Origin: Citrobacter arsenatis
Lineage (GTDB): Bacteria > Pseudomonadota > Gammaproteobacteria > Enterobacterales > Enterobacteriaceae
Assembly: GCF_004353845.1 (NCBI RefSeq)
Contig: NZ_CP037864.1
Span: 2,480,001 to 2,544,000 of the forward strand
Direction of reading: 5' to 3'
Length of the DNA: 64,000 nt
In this document: positions 49,959-58,801 of the stretch, piece by piece
Position numbering within the stretch: the first letter of the stretch is position 1
Layout of the letters: the number at the start of each line of letters is the position of its first letter
Made by a program: the position numbers and the translations under genes
The notes under the pieces: generated by a model
What the model saw: only the letters and a program-made list of their open reading frames with translations
What the model was told of the DNA's origin: nothing
Databases searched by the model: none

Positions 49959-52900
49959 ATGGCCTCACAATATGACTTTACTGTCACTCTGCACGATCTG
50001 GCTTTTATTCTTAAGCAGATCAAAATATCCGAAGCGGCAACTAACCCGGATGGTAGCGTTAATGCTGAAATGCTTCGAGAATTAGTCTCCAGTCCGCTAT
50101 TACCATATGGACTGCGTACGGTAGATGGTTCATGGAATAACCTTTTACCAGGTCAGGAGTTATATGGTTCTGCTGACCAGACAATGCCCAGATTAACCGC
50201 ATTAAACTGGCAAGATGCGGATCAAATGACCAGCTATCTCCAAATTGGTGGCATGGTTGTTGATGCCGATCCGCGAATAATTAGTAACTTAATTTCAGAT
50301 CAGACGGCCTCAAACCCGGCCGCGCTGGAGGTTTTTAATGCATTAAAAGATGCGCCCGGCGGCGGTACCATTACAGGAGAAGGCAGCTTATCCATTCCCA
50401 ACCAGTCTCCCGATATTGGGCTCTCCCCCGCTTTTAACGGCTGGATGACCTTCTTTGGCCAGTTTTTCGACCACGGTCTGGATTTGATCCCTAAAGGAGG
50501 CAACGGTATTGTTTTCATTCCGCTACAGCCCGACGACCCTTTATATGTGGAGGGGTCGGATACCAACTTTATGCTATTAACGAGGGCGACGGTTGATGAA
50601 AATCGAGAGACGGTAAACCTTACAACCCCCTTCATTGATCAAAACCAGACCTACACCTCCCATCCTTCACATCAGATTTTCATCCGCGAATACGTCATGA
50701 TTGACGGGAAACCCGAGCCAACCGGGAATCTGTTAGGGGGGGCTAACGGAGGGCTGGCGACCTGGGCTGATGTTAAAAACCAGGCTGAAACCCTGCTGGG
50801 CATTAAACTCACCGATCAGGATGTTTTTAATGTTCCTCTGCTGGCAACGGACCGCTACGGTAATTTGATTTTAAGTGAAAACGGAAAGGTACAGATTGTT
50901 ACCACTGGCGGCCTGGTTGAAGCCAACGGTGGCCTGTTACCTGCGGAAACGTTCCGCACCGGTCATGCGTTTCTGGATGACATTGCTCATACTGCCGCGC
51001 CAAAAGCGGGCCTGCTGGCAGATGAGGACGGTGCTATTGGCGGTGAAGGACCACAACCTGCAGGAACCTATGATAACGAATTGCTCGACCGCCACTTTAT
51101 CACCGGCGACGGCCGCGGGAATGAAAACATTGGTTTAACCGCGGTGCATGCCGTTTTTCACAGCGAACATAACCGTCTGGTTGAACAGTATAAAACCACG
51201 TTGCTGGAGACCGGTGATATCGACCTCATTAACCAGTGGTTGATGCCGAATCATCAAATCACCGAATTACCTGCTGATACCAGTACTCTGGTATGGAACG
51301 GCGAGTACCTGTTTCAGGCTGGCCGCTTCTCCACAGAAATGCAGTACCAACATCTTGTGTTCGAGGAGTTCGCGCGTACCGTACAACCCGCCGTCGATCC
51401 GTTTGTCTTCTCCAATACGGCGGATATTAACCCCCTGATCTTTGCCGAGTTTGCGCATGTGGTTTACCGTTTTGGGCATTCAATGCTGACAGAAACCGTG
51501 GCGCGTACCGACATTGATATGCAAAGCGGTGATATCGGTCTGATTGCCGCGTTCCTGAACCCTGTGGCATTCAATGAAATCAACGGTGCCACCGTTACTG
51601 ACGATCAGGCCATCGGCGCAATTGTGCGCGGTATGACGCGTCAGGTAGGCAACGAAATTGATGAGTTTATTACCGATGCCCTGCGTAATAACCTCATCGG
51701 CCTGCCTCTCGATTTAGGCGCGCTTAACATCGCCCGCGGTCGTGACACGGCAATGCCTTCGCTGAACCAGGCTCGCGAGCAGTTTTTTGCATTAAGCGGT
51801 GATAGCCAACTACGCCCCTATACCAGTTGGGCTGACTTTACCACCTACCTGAAAAACCCGGCCTCTATCATTAACTTTATGGCTGCTTACGGTCAGCATG
51901 AGCTGATCCTCAATGCCACCAGCCTTGAAGGTAAACGCGCGGCGGTTAACTTCCTGCTGTTTGGCGATGCCAATAACGCCCCCCCTGCGGATGCAATGGA
52001 TTTCTTCAATAGCACCGGGGCGTGGGCAACGAAAGAAACCGGCCTGAATATGGTCGATTTCTGGATTGGCGGACTGGCTGAGCGCAAAAATGAATTTGGC
52101 GGCATGCTGGGTTCAACCTTCAACTTTGTCTTTGAAACGCAAATGGAAATGTTGCAGGACGGCGATCGTTTCTACTACCTGAGCCGCGTTCAGGGACTTA
52201 ACTTACTCAACGAACTGGAGGCCAACTCGTTTTCCGCGCTTGTCATGCGTAACAGCGATCTTGGTGAGGAGGGTTCCTCTCACCTGCCCGCCAACCTGTT
52301 CCAGACGCCGGACCATATTTTCGAAGTGAACCGCGTGCTGCAAACGGAAATCGACCCGAAATGGGGTAATCCGCTGAAAGATCTGCTCTCGCCGCTACTG
52401 GTGCGGCGGGATCCGGGTGCGGATGTTGACGGTGATGGCTTTGCTGACGGCGGTTATCTGAAATATACCGGTGATGGGCATGTGGTGCTTGGCGGGACCG
52501 CGGGCAACGATACGTTAATCGGTGGTAAAGGAATCGACAGCCTGTGGGGCGATGGCGGCGATGATCGACTGGACGGCGGAGACGAAGCGGATGTGGTCCA
52601 CGGCGGTGACGGGGATGACATTATAACCGATACCGGTACGCCCGTTGGCGATGCGGACTTCCTGCACGGCGATGCCGGACATGACGTTATCTTCTCCGGT
52701 AACGGAAACGATCTGGTCTTTGGCGGCAGCGGCAGCGACTTCGTGGTCGTCGGCGAAGATGCGCAGGAGGTCTTCTCGGGTCAGGATAACGACTTTGCGC
52801 TTGGCGGCTCGGGCGGTGATTTTCTGATGGGCAACGAAGGTGATGACTGGCTGGAAGGCGGCGACGGGTTTGATACGCTGGCGGGTGATAACTCTGAGCT

Positions 52901-55289
52901 GTTCTTCAACAGTACCATTATCGGTCACGATGTTCTCAACGGTCAGGGTAACGACACCGACTACGATGGCGAAGCCGGTGACGACATCATGGTTCAGGGC
53001 GCGGGGATCCAGCGCAATAATGGTATGGCCGGTTTCGACTGGGCTATCCATAAAGGCGACCCTAATGGCGCTAACTCTGACCTTGGGATCCCGATTTTCG
53101 TCAACCAGCAGGAGTTTATCCTGCGCGATCGTTTTGACCTGGTTGAGGGGCTGTCGGGTTGGAAATACAACGATATCCTGACCGGGACGGAACAGCCGAT
53201 AGGCACTGCGCCGGTTCAGGGCGTTCCCCTCTCTAACAACCTGACCCAGGAAGGTGCGGACCGTATCAACGGACTACAGGCCATTCTCGGCGTAGAACGT
53301 TCTGCTAACCCGAATGCGGTGCTACTCAACCCTGATGATGGTAGCGATATTTTACTCGGCGGCGGCGGTAGCGACCGCATTATGGGTAAAGCGGGTAACG
53401 ACATCATCGATGGTGATGCGTGGCTCAACGTGCGTATAGCCGTTACCGGTATGGCGGGACTCACCAGCGCCGAAGGCATGGCCGAACTGAAGTCATACAT
53501 GCTGGCCGGTACACTGAAACCGAATCAGCTGTCGATTGTGCGCGAAATCCTGCGTGAAGGTAACGGTACAGAAACTGACGTTGCGGTATACCGCGATGTC
53601 AGCAGCAACTATGCCTTTACCCGTATGGCTGATGGTAGCCTGCGCGTCGACCACGCCACGCCGAATGCCGCGCTGAATCTGAATGATGGCGTTGACCGTC
53701 TGTTGAACATCGAAAAACTGGAGTTTGGCGATGGGAAGCAGCTGTGGGTGACCGCGCAGAAAGCGACGGGCGATCTTACCATCAGCAATTCTAACCCTTC
53801 GGTGGGCGATCTGCTGCGCGTCAACGTGGCGAACTTGCTGGATGGTAACGGGTTGGCGGCGGATGTGGCCATTACCATGACCTGGCAGGCATTCGTCAAT
53901 GGTCAGTGGCGGGATCAGGCAACGGGTGCGGAGTTCAGAGTCCCTGGCGCGATTCAGGGGGCAGCGCTACGCGTGGTTGCCAGTTTTAACGACCGCATGG
54001 GTGACGCTGAAACTCTGGTGTCGGCACAAACTCAGGCAATCCTACCGCGAAATCAGGCCACTACAGGTGTGCCGGTCATTAACGACCTCACCCCGACTGA
54101 AAGCCTGACGCTGACCGCCGTGGTATCGGGCATTGCGGACGCTGACGGCCTGAGCGGAGGCAACTTTACATATCAATGGAGGATGAGTTCACCAAGCGGA
54201 TTCGTCAACATTAACGGTGCGACATCCGCAACCTATACGCCGGGCCAGGCCATGGTCGGTCGGACGCTACAGGTGGTGGTAACCGTCGTTGACGATGAAG
54301 GTAACCCCCCTGTTGTTCTGACCTCGACCACTACGCAGCCAGTGGGCGACCTGATTGTTGGAAACAACGGCGCGAACACGCTCGTCGGTACCGCATGGAG
54401 CGATATTCTGCGTGGTGAAGGCGGGAATGACACCTTACTGGGCGGCGCGGGAGACGATCTGCTCGTCGGCGGTGCAGGTAACGACAGCCTGTCTGGTCAG
54501 GCTGGACAGGATATCCTGCAGGGTGACGCAGGCAACGACACGCTCGATGGTGGTCTTGGTGCCGACAGTATGACTGGCGGCGCGGGCGATGATACCTACA
54601 TCGTTGATGATTTCGCTGATGTGGTTATCGAAGGTGTAAATGGCGGTACGGACATCGTACGTACCAATCTCAGCAGCTACGACCTCACCGCTAACGTGGA
54701 AGAACTGGTCTTTACCGGCAGCGGCGCTTTTATCGGCACCGGTAATGCCATTGCGAACACCATTACGGGCGGTTCCGGCAATGATTATCTGTTCGGTATG
54801 GGAGGTAATGACCAGCTGTTTGGCGGTTCCGGGAATGACTTCCTCGATGGCGGAGATGGCGTTGATAACCTGCAGGGCGGAAACGGCAACGACGTCATGA
54901 TTGGCGGTGCGGGCGTGGATACCCTTTCCGGCGGTAGCGGCGACGATATTCTCAATGGCCAGGCGGGTAACGACATTCTGGATGGCGGTGCCGGAAGCGA
55001 CATCTTTGCCTTTGGGGCTAGTTTTGGGCAAGACCGGGTCACCGGTTTTGACAGTAACCCCAACGGCGGCCAGGACTTCCTCGATCTCGTCCTGCTAGGT
55101 ATCAACGCGGGTAATTTTGCCAGCAGCGTGTCTATCACCGGAAGCAATGGCAACACCGTTGTGACTGTCGGTACTGACACCATCACATTAGTGGGCGTCA
55201 ATTCGACCACTGTGAATATTGGTGACTTTTATCTGGAAATGCCCACCACTCTTGCCAGCAACAATGGCAATAGTTCATTGATCGTATAA
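49959..55289 (+). CDS. Secreted animal-type haem peroxidase with RTX repeats
   Basis: A 1776-residue protein. Residues about 140-780 are an animal haem peroxidase domain (peroxidase-cyclooxygenase superfamily). Compared with myeloperoxidase, the distal His is His172 in GQFFDHGLD (preceded by Asp171, the haem-ester Asp), the distal Arg is Arg386 and the second haem-ester Glu is Glu389 in RGNEN, and the proximal His is His507 in YRFGHSML; the Ca-ligand Asp after the distal His is Gly173. RTX nonapeptide repeats (GGxGxDxLx) occur in three blocks, about 845-990, 1126-1152 and 1467-1680, with two Ig-like stretches in between. There is no N-terminal signal peptide; the C-terminus ends SLIV, similar to type I secretion signals. 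MopA (Mn-oxidising) and PehA are the known relatives by architecture. The next two genes encode the exporter. Confidence 0.93.
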   Translation: MASQYDFTVTLHDLAFILKQIKISEAATNPDGSVNAEMLRELVSSPLLPYGLRTVDGSWNNLLPGQELYGSADQTMPRLTALNWQDADQMTSYLQIGGMVVDADPRIISNLISDQTASNPAALEVFNALKDAPGGGTITGEGSLSIPNQSPDIGLSPAFNGWMTFFGQFFDHGLDLIPKGGNGIVFIPLQPDDPLYVEGSDTNFMLLTRATVDENRETVNLTTPFIDQNQTYTSHPSHQIFIREYVMIDGKPEPTGNLLGGANGGLATWADVKNQAETLLGIKLTDQDVFNVPLLATDRYGNLILSENGKVQIVTTGGLVEANGGLLPAETFRTGHAFLDDIAHTAAPKAGLLADEDGAIGGEGPQPAGTYDNELLDRHFITGDGRGNENIGLTAVHAVFHSEHNRLVEQYKTTLLETGDIDLINQWLMPNHQITELPADTSTLVWNGEYLFQAGRFSTEMQYQHLVFEEFARTVQPAVDPFVFSNTADINPLIFAEFAHVVYRFGHSMLTETVARTDIDMQSGDIGLIAAFLNPVAFNEINGATVTDDQAIGAIVRGMTRQVGNEIDEFITDALRNNLIGLPLDLGALNIARGRDTAMPSLNQAREQFFALSGDSQLRPYTSWADFTTYLKNPASIINFMAAYGQHELILNATSLEGKRAAVNFLLFGDANNAPPADAMDFFNSTGAWATKETGLNMVDFWIGGLAERKNEFGGMLGSTFNFVFETQMEMLQDGDRFYYLSRVQGLNLLNELEANSFSALVMRNSDLGEEGSSHLPANLFQTPDHIFEVNRVLQTEIDPKWGNPLKDLLSPLLVRRDPGADVDGDGFADGGYLKYTGDGHVVLGGTAGNDTLIGGKGIDSLWGDGGDDRLDGGDEADVVHGGDGDDIITDTGTPVGDADFLHGDAGHDVIFSGNGNDLVFGGSGSDFVVVGEDAQEVFSGQDNDFALGGSGGDFLMGNEGDDWLEGGDGFDTLAGDNSELFFNSTIIGHDVLNGQGNDTDYDGEAGDDIMVQGAGIQRNNGMAGFDWAIHKGDPNGANSDLGIPIFVNQQEFILRDRFDLVEGLSGWKYNDILTGTEQPIGTAPVQGVPLSNNLTQEGADRINGLQAILGVERSANPNAVLLNPDDGSDILLGGGGSDRIMGKAGNDIIDGDAWLNVRIAVTGMAGLTSAEGMAELKSYMLAGTLKPNQLSIVREILREGNGTETDVAVYRDVSSNYAFTRMADGSLRVDHATPNAALNLNDGVDRLLNIEKLEFGDGKQLWVTAQKATGDLTISNSNPSVGDLLRVNVANLLDGNGLAADVAITMTWQAFVNGQWRDQATGAEFRVPGAIQGAALRVVASFNDRMGDAETLVSAQTQAILPRNQATTGVPVINDLTPTESLTLTAVVSGIADADGLSGGNFTYQWRMSSPSGFVNINGATSATYTPGQAMVGRTLQVVVTVVDDEGNPPVVLTSTTTQPVGDLIVGNNGANTLVGTAWSDILRGEGGNDTLLGGAGDDLLVGGAGNDSLSGQAGQDILQGDAGNDTLDGGLGADSMTGGAGDDTYIVDDFADVVIEGVNGGTDIVRTNLSSYDLTANVEELVFTGSGAFIGTGNAIANTITGGSGNDYLFGMGGNDQLFGGSGNDFLDGGDGVDNLQGGNGNDVMIGGAGVDTLSGGSGDDILNGQAGNDILDGGAGSDIFAFGASFGQDRVTGFDSNPNGGQDFLDLVLLGINAGNFASSVSITGSNGNTVVTVGTDTITLVGVNSTTVNIGDFYLEMPTTLASNNGNSSLIV

Positions 55290-55299
55290 GGAGAAGACT

Positions 55300-57039
55300 A
55301 TGTCGCGCCAGCATACGCCAACAGAACTGAATGATGCATTAAAAGGAACGAAACCCACTTTTCTGATGCTGTTGTTTTTTAGTTGTGTGATTAATATGCT
55401 TATGCTGGCGCCGGCAATTTATATGTTACAGGTCTACGATCGCGTGCTGGTGAGTAAAAATACCACCACGCTGTTAATGCTAACCTTATTGATTGTCGGC
55501 TTGTACATCGTTATCGCCATGATTGAATCAGCCCGCGCGCAGGTTATGGTCAGGCTTGGCAACAGGCTGGATATAAAGCTAAGCCAGTTGGTTTTTAACG
55601 CGGCATTTAAAAGAAAGATGGTTACCGGTGATAACAACCCGGCGCAATCTTTAGCCGAACTGGATCAACTCCGTCAGTTTCTTTCCGGGAATAGTTTGTT
55701 CGCCCTGCTGGATATTCCCTGGACGCCGATATATCTGTTCATCGCCTTTCTGGTCCATCCTCTGCTGGGCTACCTTTCCCTTGGTGGGATAACGTTATTA
55801 TTTATTCTGACGCTGGTTTCCGAAATCGCTACCAAGCGTCCGATTCAACAAGCGCACGCCTTAACGATTAACAATGCCAGCAAACTCAATAAACAGCTGC
55901 AAAACTCCGATGCCATTGAAGCGATGGGAATGCTCTCGACCCTGAAGTTCAACTGGCAGGAACAGCATAACAAAGTGCTGGCACTACAAACGCAGATTGC
56001 CGACAAAACGGCTGGATTAAGCAGTCTCAGCCGCTTTGTGCGCGTGTTGCTGCAATCTATCGCGCTGGGTGCCGGGGCTTTACTGGTGATCGGCGGTCAT
56101 ATCACCCCAGGACTGATGATTGCCGCATCGATTATTCTTGGCCGCGTCCTCAACCCGGTGGAACAGGTTATCGGCAGTTGGAAGCAGTTTGTGCAGTTTC
56201 GCAGCGCCTGGCATCAGGTCTCTGACCTGCTGAAGGAGTATCCGGCACCGAAAGAGGTGCTGACCCTGCCACGTCCGAACGGCAACATCAGCGTTGAAGG
56301 TGTTTTTGCTGCAGCCCCAGGTCAGTCTTCCCCGCTGCTGCGTAATATCTCCTTCCAACTGGAACAAGGCGAAGTGCTGGGGATTATTGGCCCTTCGGCC
56401 TCAGGGAAAACATCGTTGGCCAAGGTTCTGGTTGGCGTCTGGAAGCCGTTATCAGGAAAAGTCAGATTAGACGGAGCGGATATTTGTCAGTGGGATAAAG
56501 CGCTGTTGGGACCGTCCATTGGCTATCTGCCGCAGGATGTTGAACTGTTTGACGGCACCATCGCGCAAAACATTGCCCGTTTCACCACAAATGACAGTGA
56601 GCTTATCGTCGCTGCCGCCCTGCTGGCAGGCGTACATGAGATGATCCTGCGCTTGCCGCAGGGATACGACACACCGCTTGGCGCAGGTGGGTACCAACTC
56701 TCCGGCGGGCAGCGGCAGCGTATTGGGCTGGCTCGCGCCGTTTACAACAACCCTGCGTTTATCGTGCTTGATGAGCCGAATGCCAATCTTGATGACGCGG
56801 GCGAATTTGCGCTCGTTAAAGCCATCAATACCCTGCGTACGCAGGGACAAACCACCGTCATTATCTCGCACCGACCCACGCTGCTCGGCGTGGTCAATAA
56901 GGTCTTGCTGCTTAACGATGGCGCTATTCAGGAGTTTGGTACCCGCGATCAGGTTTTCGCCCATTTGCGTCAGGCCAACGTACTGAAACCGGTGGCAACG
57001 CCGTCTTCTTCCACTACTGAACAGCAACGTGAGGCATGA
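55300..57039 (+). CDS. Type I secretion ABC transporter (PrtD/AprD family)
   Basis: A 579-residue inner-membrane exporter. Residues about 20-300 hold six membrane helices, starting LMLLFFSCVINMLMLAPAIYMLQVYDRVL, a signature of the PrtD/HasD branch. The ATPase domain has Walker A GPSASGKTS (about 364-372), signature LSGGQRQRIGLARA (467-480) and Walker B IVLDEPNANLDD (488-499). It lacks the N-terminal peptidase-like domain of HlyB, as expected for protease-type exporters. It begins ten bases after the peroxidase stop with AAGGAGAAGACT ahead and overlaps the adaptor gene. Confidence 0.95.
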   Translation: MSRQHTPTELNDALKGTKPTFLMLLFFSCVINMLMLAPAIYMLQVYDRVLVSKNTTTLLMLTLLIVGLYIVIAMIESARAQVMVRLGNRLDIKLSQLVFNAAFKRKMVTGDNNPAQSLAELDQLRQFLSGNSLFALLDIPWTPIYLFIAFLVHPLLGYLSLGGITLLFILTLVSEIATKRPIQQAHALTINNASKLNKQLQNSDAIEAMGMLSTLKFNWQEQHNKVLALQTQIADKTAGLSSLSRFVRVLLQSIALGAGALLVIGGHITPGLMIAASIILGRVLNPVEQVIGSWKQFVQFRSAWHQVSDLLKEYPAPKEVLTLPRPNGNISVEGVFAAAPGQSSPLLRNISFQLEQGEVLGIIGPSASGKTSLAKVLVGVWKPLSGKVRLDGADICQWDKALLGPSIGYLPQDVELFDGTIAQNIARFTTNDSELIVAAALLAGVHEMILRLPQGYDTPLGAGGYQLSGGQRQRIGLARAVYNNPAFIVLDEPNANLDDAGEFALVKAINTLRTQGQTTVIISHRPTLLGVVNKVLLLNDGAIQEFGTRDQVFAHLRQANVLKPVATPSSSTTEQQREA

Positions 57040-58367
57040 AGATGAAACAGAAACCTGACCATGCGCCTTCCGCTGGCGTAGATACCAATATCTGGTCGCC
57101 AATTATTCGGGGCGCGATCGTCATTGTGCTGGGTGTTGGCAGCTTCATTCTCTGGGCAGTACAAGCGCCGTTAGATGCGGGAGTGGTCGCCGATGGTACG
57201 GTAACCGTATCGAGTAACCGCAAAACCATTCAACATCTGAGCGGCGGCCGGGTAACGGATATCTTTATTAAAGAAGGCGATTTCGTAAAGAAAAATCAGG
57301 TTCTCGTCCGGCTGGATAAAATGCAGCTCGAAATGCGTTTCAGCGCGTTAAATGCCCAGTATATTTCGGCAAAAAGTATTGAGGATCGCCTGCTGGCTGA
57401 ACGCGATGGCCTGGAAGCAATCGACTTTAATACGACGCTGACGCAGCAATTTTCCGGCAACAAACGGCTGGCGGAAGTGAGAAATTTGCAGGCTAAACTT
57501 TTCGATACGCGGCGCAAAACCATTCAGGACGAACTGTCGATGATTCAGGAGACGCTCGATGGTCTGGTGGGACAAACGGATAATCTCAATAAAATAAAAG
57601 GCTATCGCGATCGCCAGTTCAGTCTGATTAACCGCGAACTGGGTGCTATTCGCGCACTGAGTGAAAAAAACTATTACCCCAAAGCGCAATTACTGGTGCT
57701 TGAACGCGAGGCAGCAGAAATATCCAGCAGCGTTTCAGAAGATATTCTTAATATTGCCAAACTGAAATCCCAACAGAACGAATTAAAAATTAAAGCCTAC
57801 CAGGTGCGTCATCAATATTTACGCGAAGTTGAGTCTGAACTGACTGAAAATCAAAAAGAGGTGGCGATGCTGGAAGATGAACTGGTATCCACGCGTCATG
57901 AACTGGATAACACCGAGATTCGTTCACCGATTAACGGTATTGTGCTGGATGTTAAAGTCAGTACCGTTGGCGGCGTCATTCAGCCCGGAGAACATCTGAT
58001 GGACATCGTTGCCGCCGGACAACCAATGCAAATCGATGCCAAAATACCGGTGCATGCCATTGATAAACTGGTCCCCGGTTTAACCGTTGATGTACTGTTC
58101 CCTGCCCTTAACCACGCGCTGTTACCTTCGGTCCCGGCTCGGGTTCTCACCATCTCGGCGGACCGCTTAATTGATGAGGCCACACAGCAGCCTTACTACC
58201 TCGCTGAAGTACAGGTTTCAGCAGAGGGAGCCCGATTGCTGGGCGATTACAAAATTAAAGCGGGAATGCCCGCCAGCGTGACGATCAAGACCGGTGAACG
58301 AACCCTGATGAGTTACCTGTTTAAACCGTTAATTGCCCGTCTGGAACTGGCATTTAAAGAGTATTAA
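57036..58367 (+). CDS. Type I secretion membrane-fusion protein (HlyD/PrtE family)
   Basis: A 443-residue periplasmic adaptor with one N-terminal membrane helix (about residues 26-46), the lipoyl halves (VQHLSGG-type QHLSGGRVTDIFIKEGDFVKKNQVLVRLD and EIRSPINGIVLDVKV), a long coiled-coil between them (about 105-290) and a C-terminal beta barrel. It links the ABC exporter to an outer-membrane factor. No TolC/AprF homologue follows, so the operon probably uses chromosomal TolC. The start overlaps the exporter stop (ATGA). Confidence 0.95.
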   Translation: MKMKQKPDHAPSAGVDTNIWSPIIRGAIVIVLGVGSFILWAVQAPLDAGVVADGTVTVSSNRKTIQHLSGGRVTDIFIKEGDFVKKNQVLVRLDKMQLEMRFSALNAQYISAKSIEDRLLAERDGLEAIDFNTTLTQQFSGNKRLAEVRNLQAKLFDTRRKTIQDELSMIQETLDGLVGQTDNLNKIKGYRDRQFSLINRELGAIRALSEKNYYPKAQLLVLEREAAEISSSVSEDILNIAKLKSQQNELKIKAYQVRHQYLREVESELTENQKEVAMLEDELVSTRHELDNTEIRSPINGIVLDVKVSTVGGVIQPGEHLMDIVAAGQPMQIDAKIPVHAIDKLVPGLTVDVLFPALNHALLPSVPARVLTISADRLIDEATQQPYYLAEVQVSAEGARLLGDYKIKAGMPASVTIKTGERTLMSYLFKPLIARLELAFKEY

Positions 58368-58377
58368 GCCATCCATT

Positions 58378-58413
58378 ACCGGTATGGTGTGCGCCTTGCC
58401 GCGCCATACCGGT
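58378..58413 (+). terminator. Terminator of the peroxidase secretion operon
   Basis: ACCGGTATGG and CCATACCGGT form a perfect 10-base stem with a 16-base loop followed by TTTCT, ten bases after the adaptor stop. It closes the three-gene unit. Confidence 0.75.
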
Positions 58414-58501
58414 TTCTGCCATTGCTGGCAGCTTTGCTTTCTTGTAACCTTCTTTCCGTCGCACGACTGACAAAATCTGGAACCACTGAACTGGACTTCA
58501 T

Positions 58502-58789
58502 ATGAATGCTCATATTTCTAAAGACCCTTTACATGGCGTAACGCTTGAAATGCAGGTCAATGCCCTGGTTGATCGTTATGGTTGGGCTGAGCTTGCGCAA
58601 CGTATTAGTATCAACTGCTTTAAAAATGAACCGAGCGTTAAATCCAGTCTGAAGTTTCTGCGCCGTACGCCGTGGGCGCGGGCAGAAGTTGAAGCGCTGT
58701 ACCTTGATTCTCTGCATGACCTGGCCTCAAATAACTCCCCCGAGCCGGCGTTCGATCCCTGGGCTAACAGCCGCAACAAGAAGAAATAA
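58502..58789 (+). CDS. VF530-family (DUF2132) DNA-binding protein
   Basis: A 95-residue protein matching the VF530 fold family: DPLHGVTLEMQVNALVDRYGWAELAQRISINCFKNEPSVKSSLKFLRRTPWARAEVEALYL. The Vibrio fischeri member was solved as a structure with similarity to DNA-binding proteins; the biological role is unknown. It is 12 bases upstream of digH and probably co-transcribed. Confidence 0.88.
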   Translation: MNAHISKDPLHGVTLEMQVNALVDRYGWAELAQRISINCFKNEPSVKSSLKFLRRTPWARAEVEALYLDSLHDLASNNSPEPAFDPWANSRNKKK

Positions 58790-58801
58790 GAGCAAAATCT
58801 G

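Noticed and set aside
52515..53051. Long minus-strand reading frames inside the RTX peroxidase gene (also 50300-50635 and 54435-55210)
   Set aside because: They are shadows of the GC-biased glycine/aspartate repeat codons; they have no ribosome-binding sites and their products are low-complexity (Val/Ile/Thr/Ala-rich) without family resemblance.
52491..55010. Repetitive DNA within the peroxidase gene as a possible mobile or CRISPR-like repeat
   Set aside because: The periodicity is that of nine-residue RTX codons (GGxGxDxLx); there are no spacers or conserved nucleotide repeat units.
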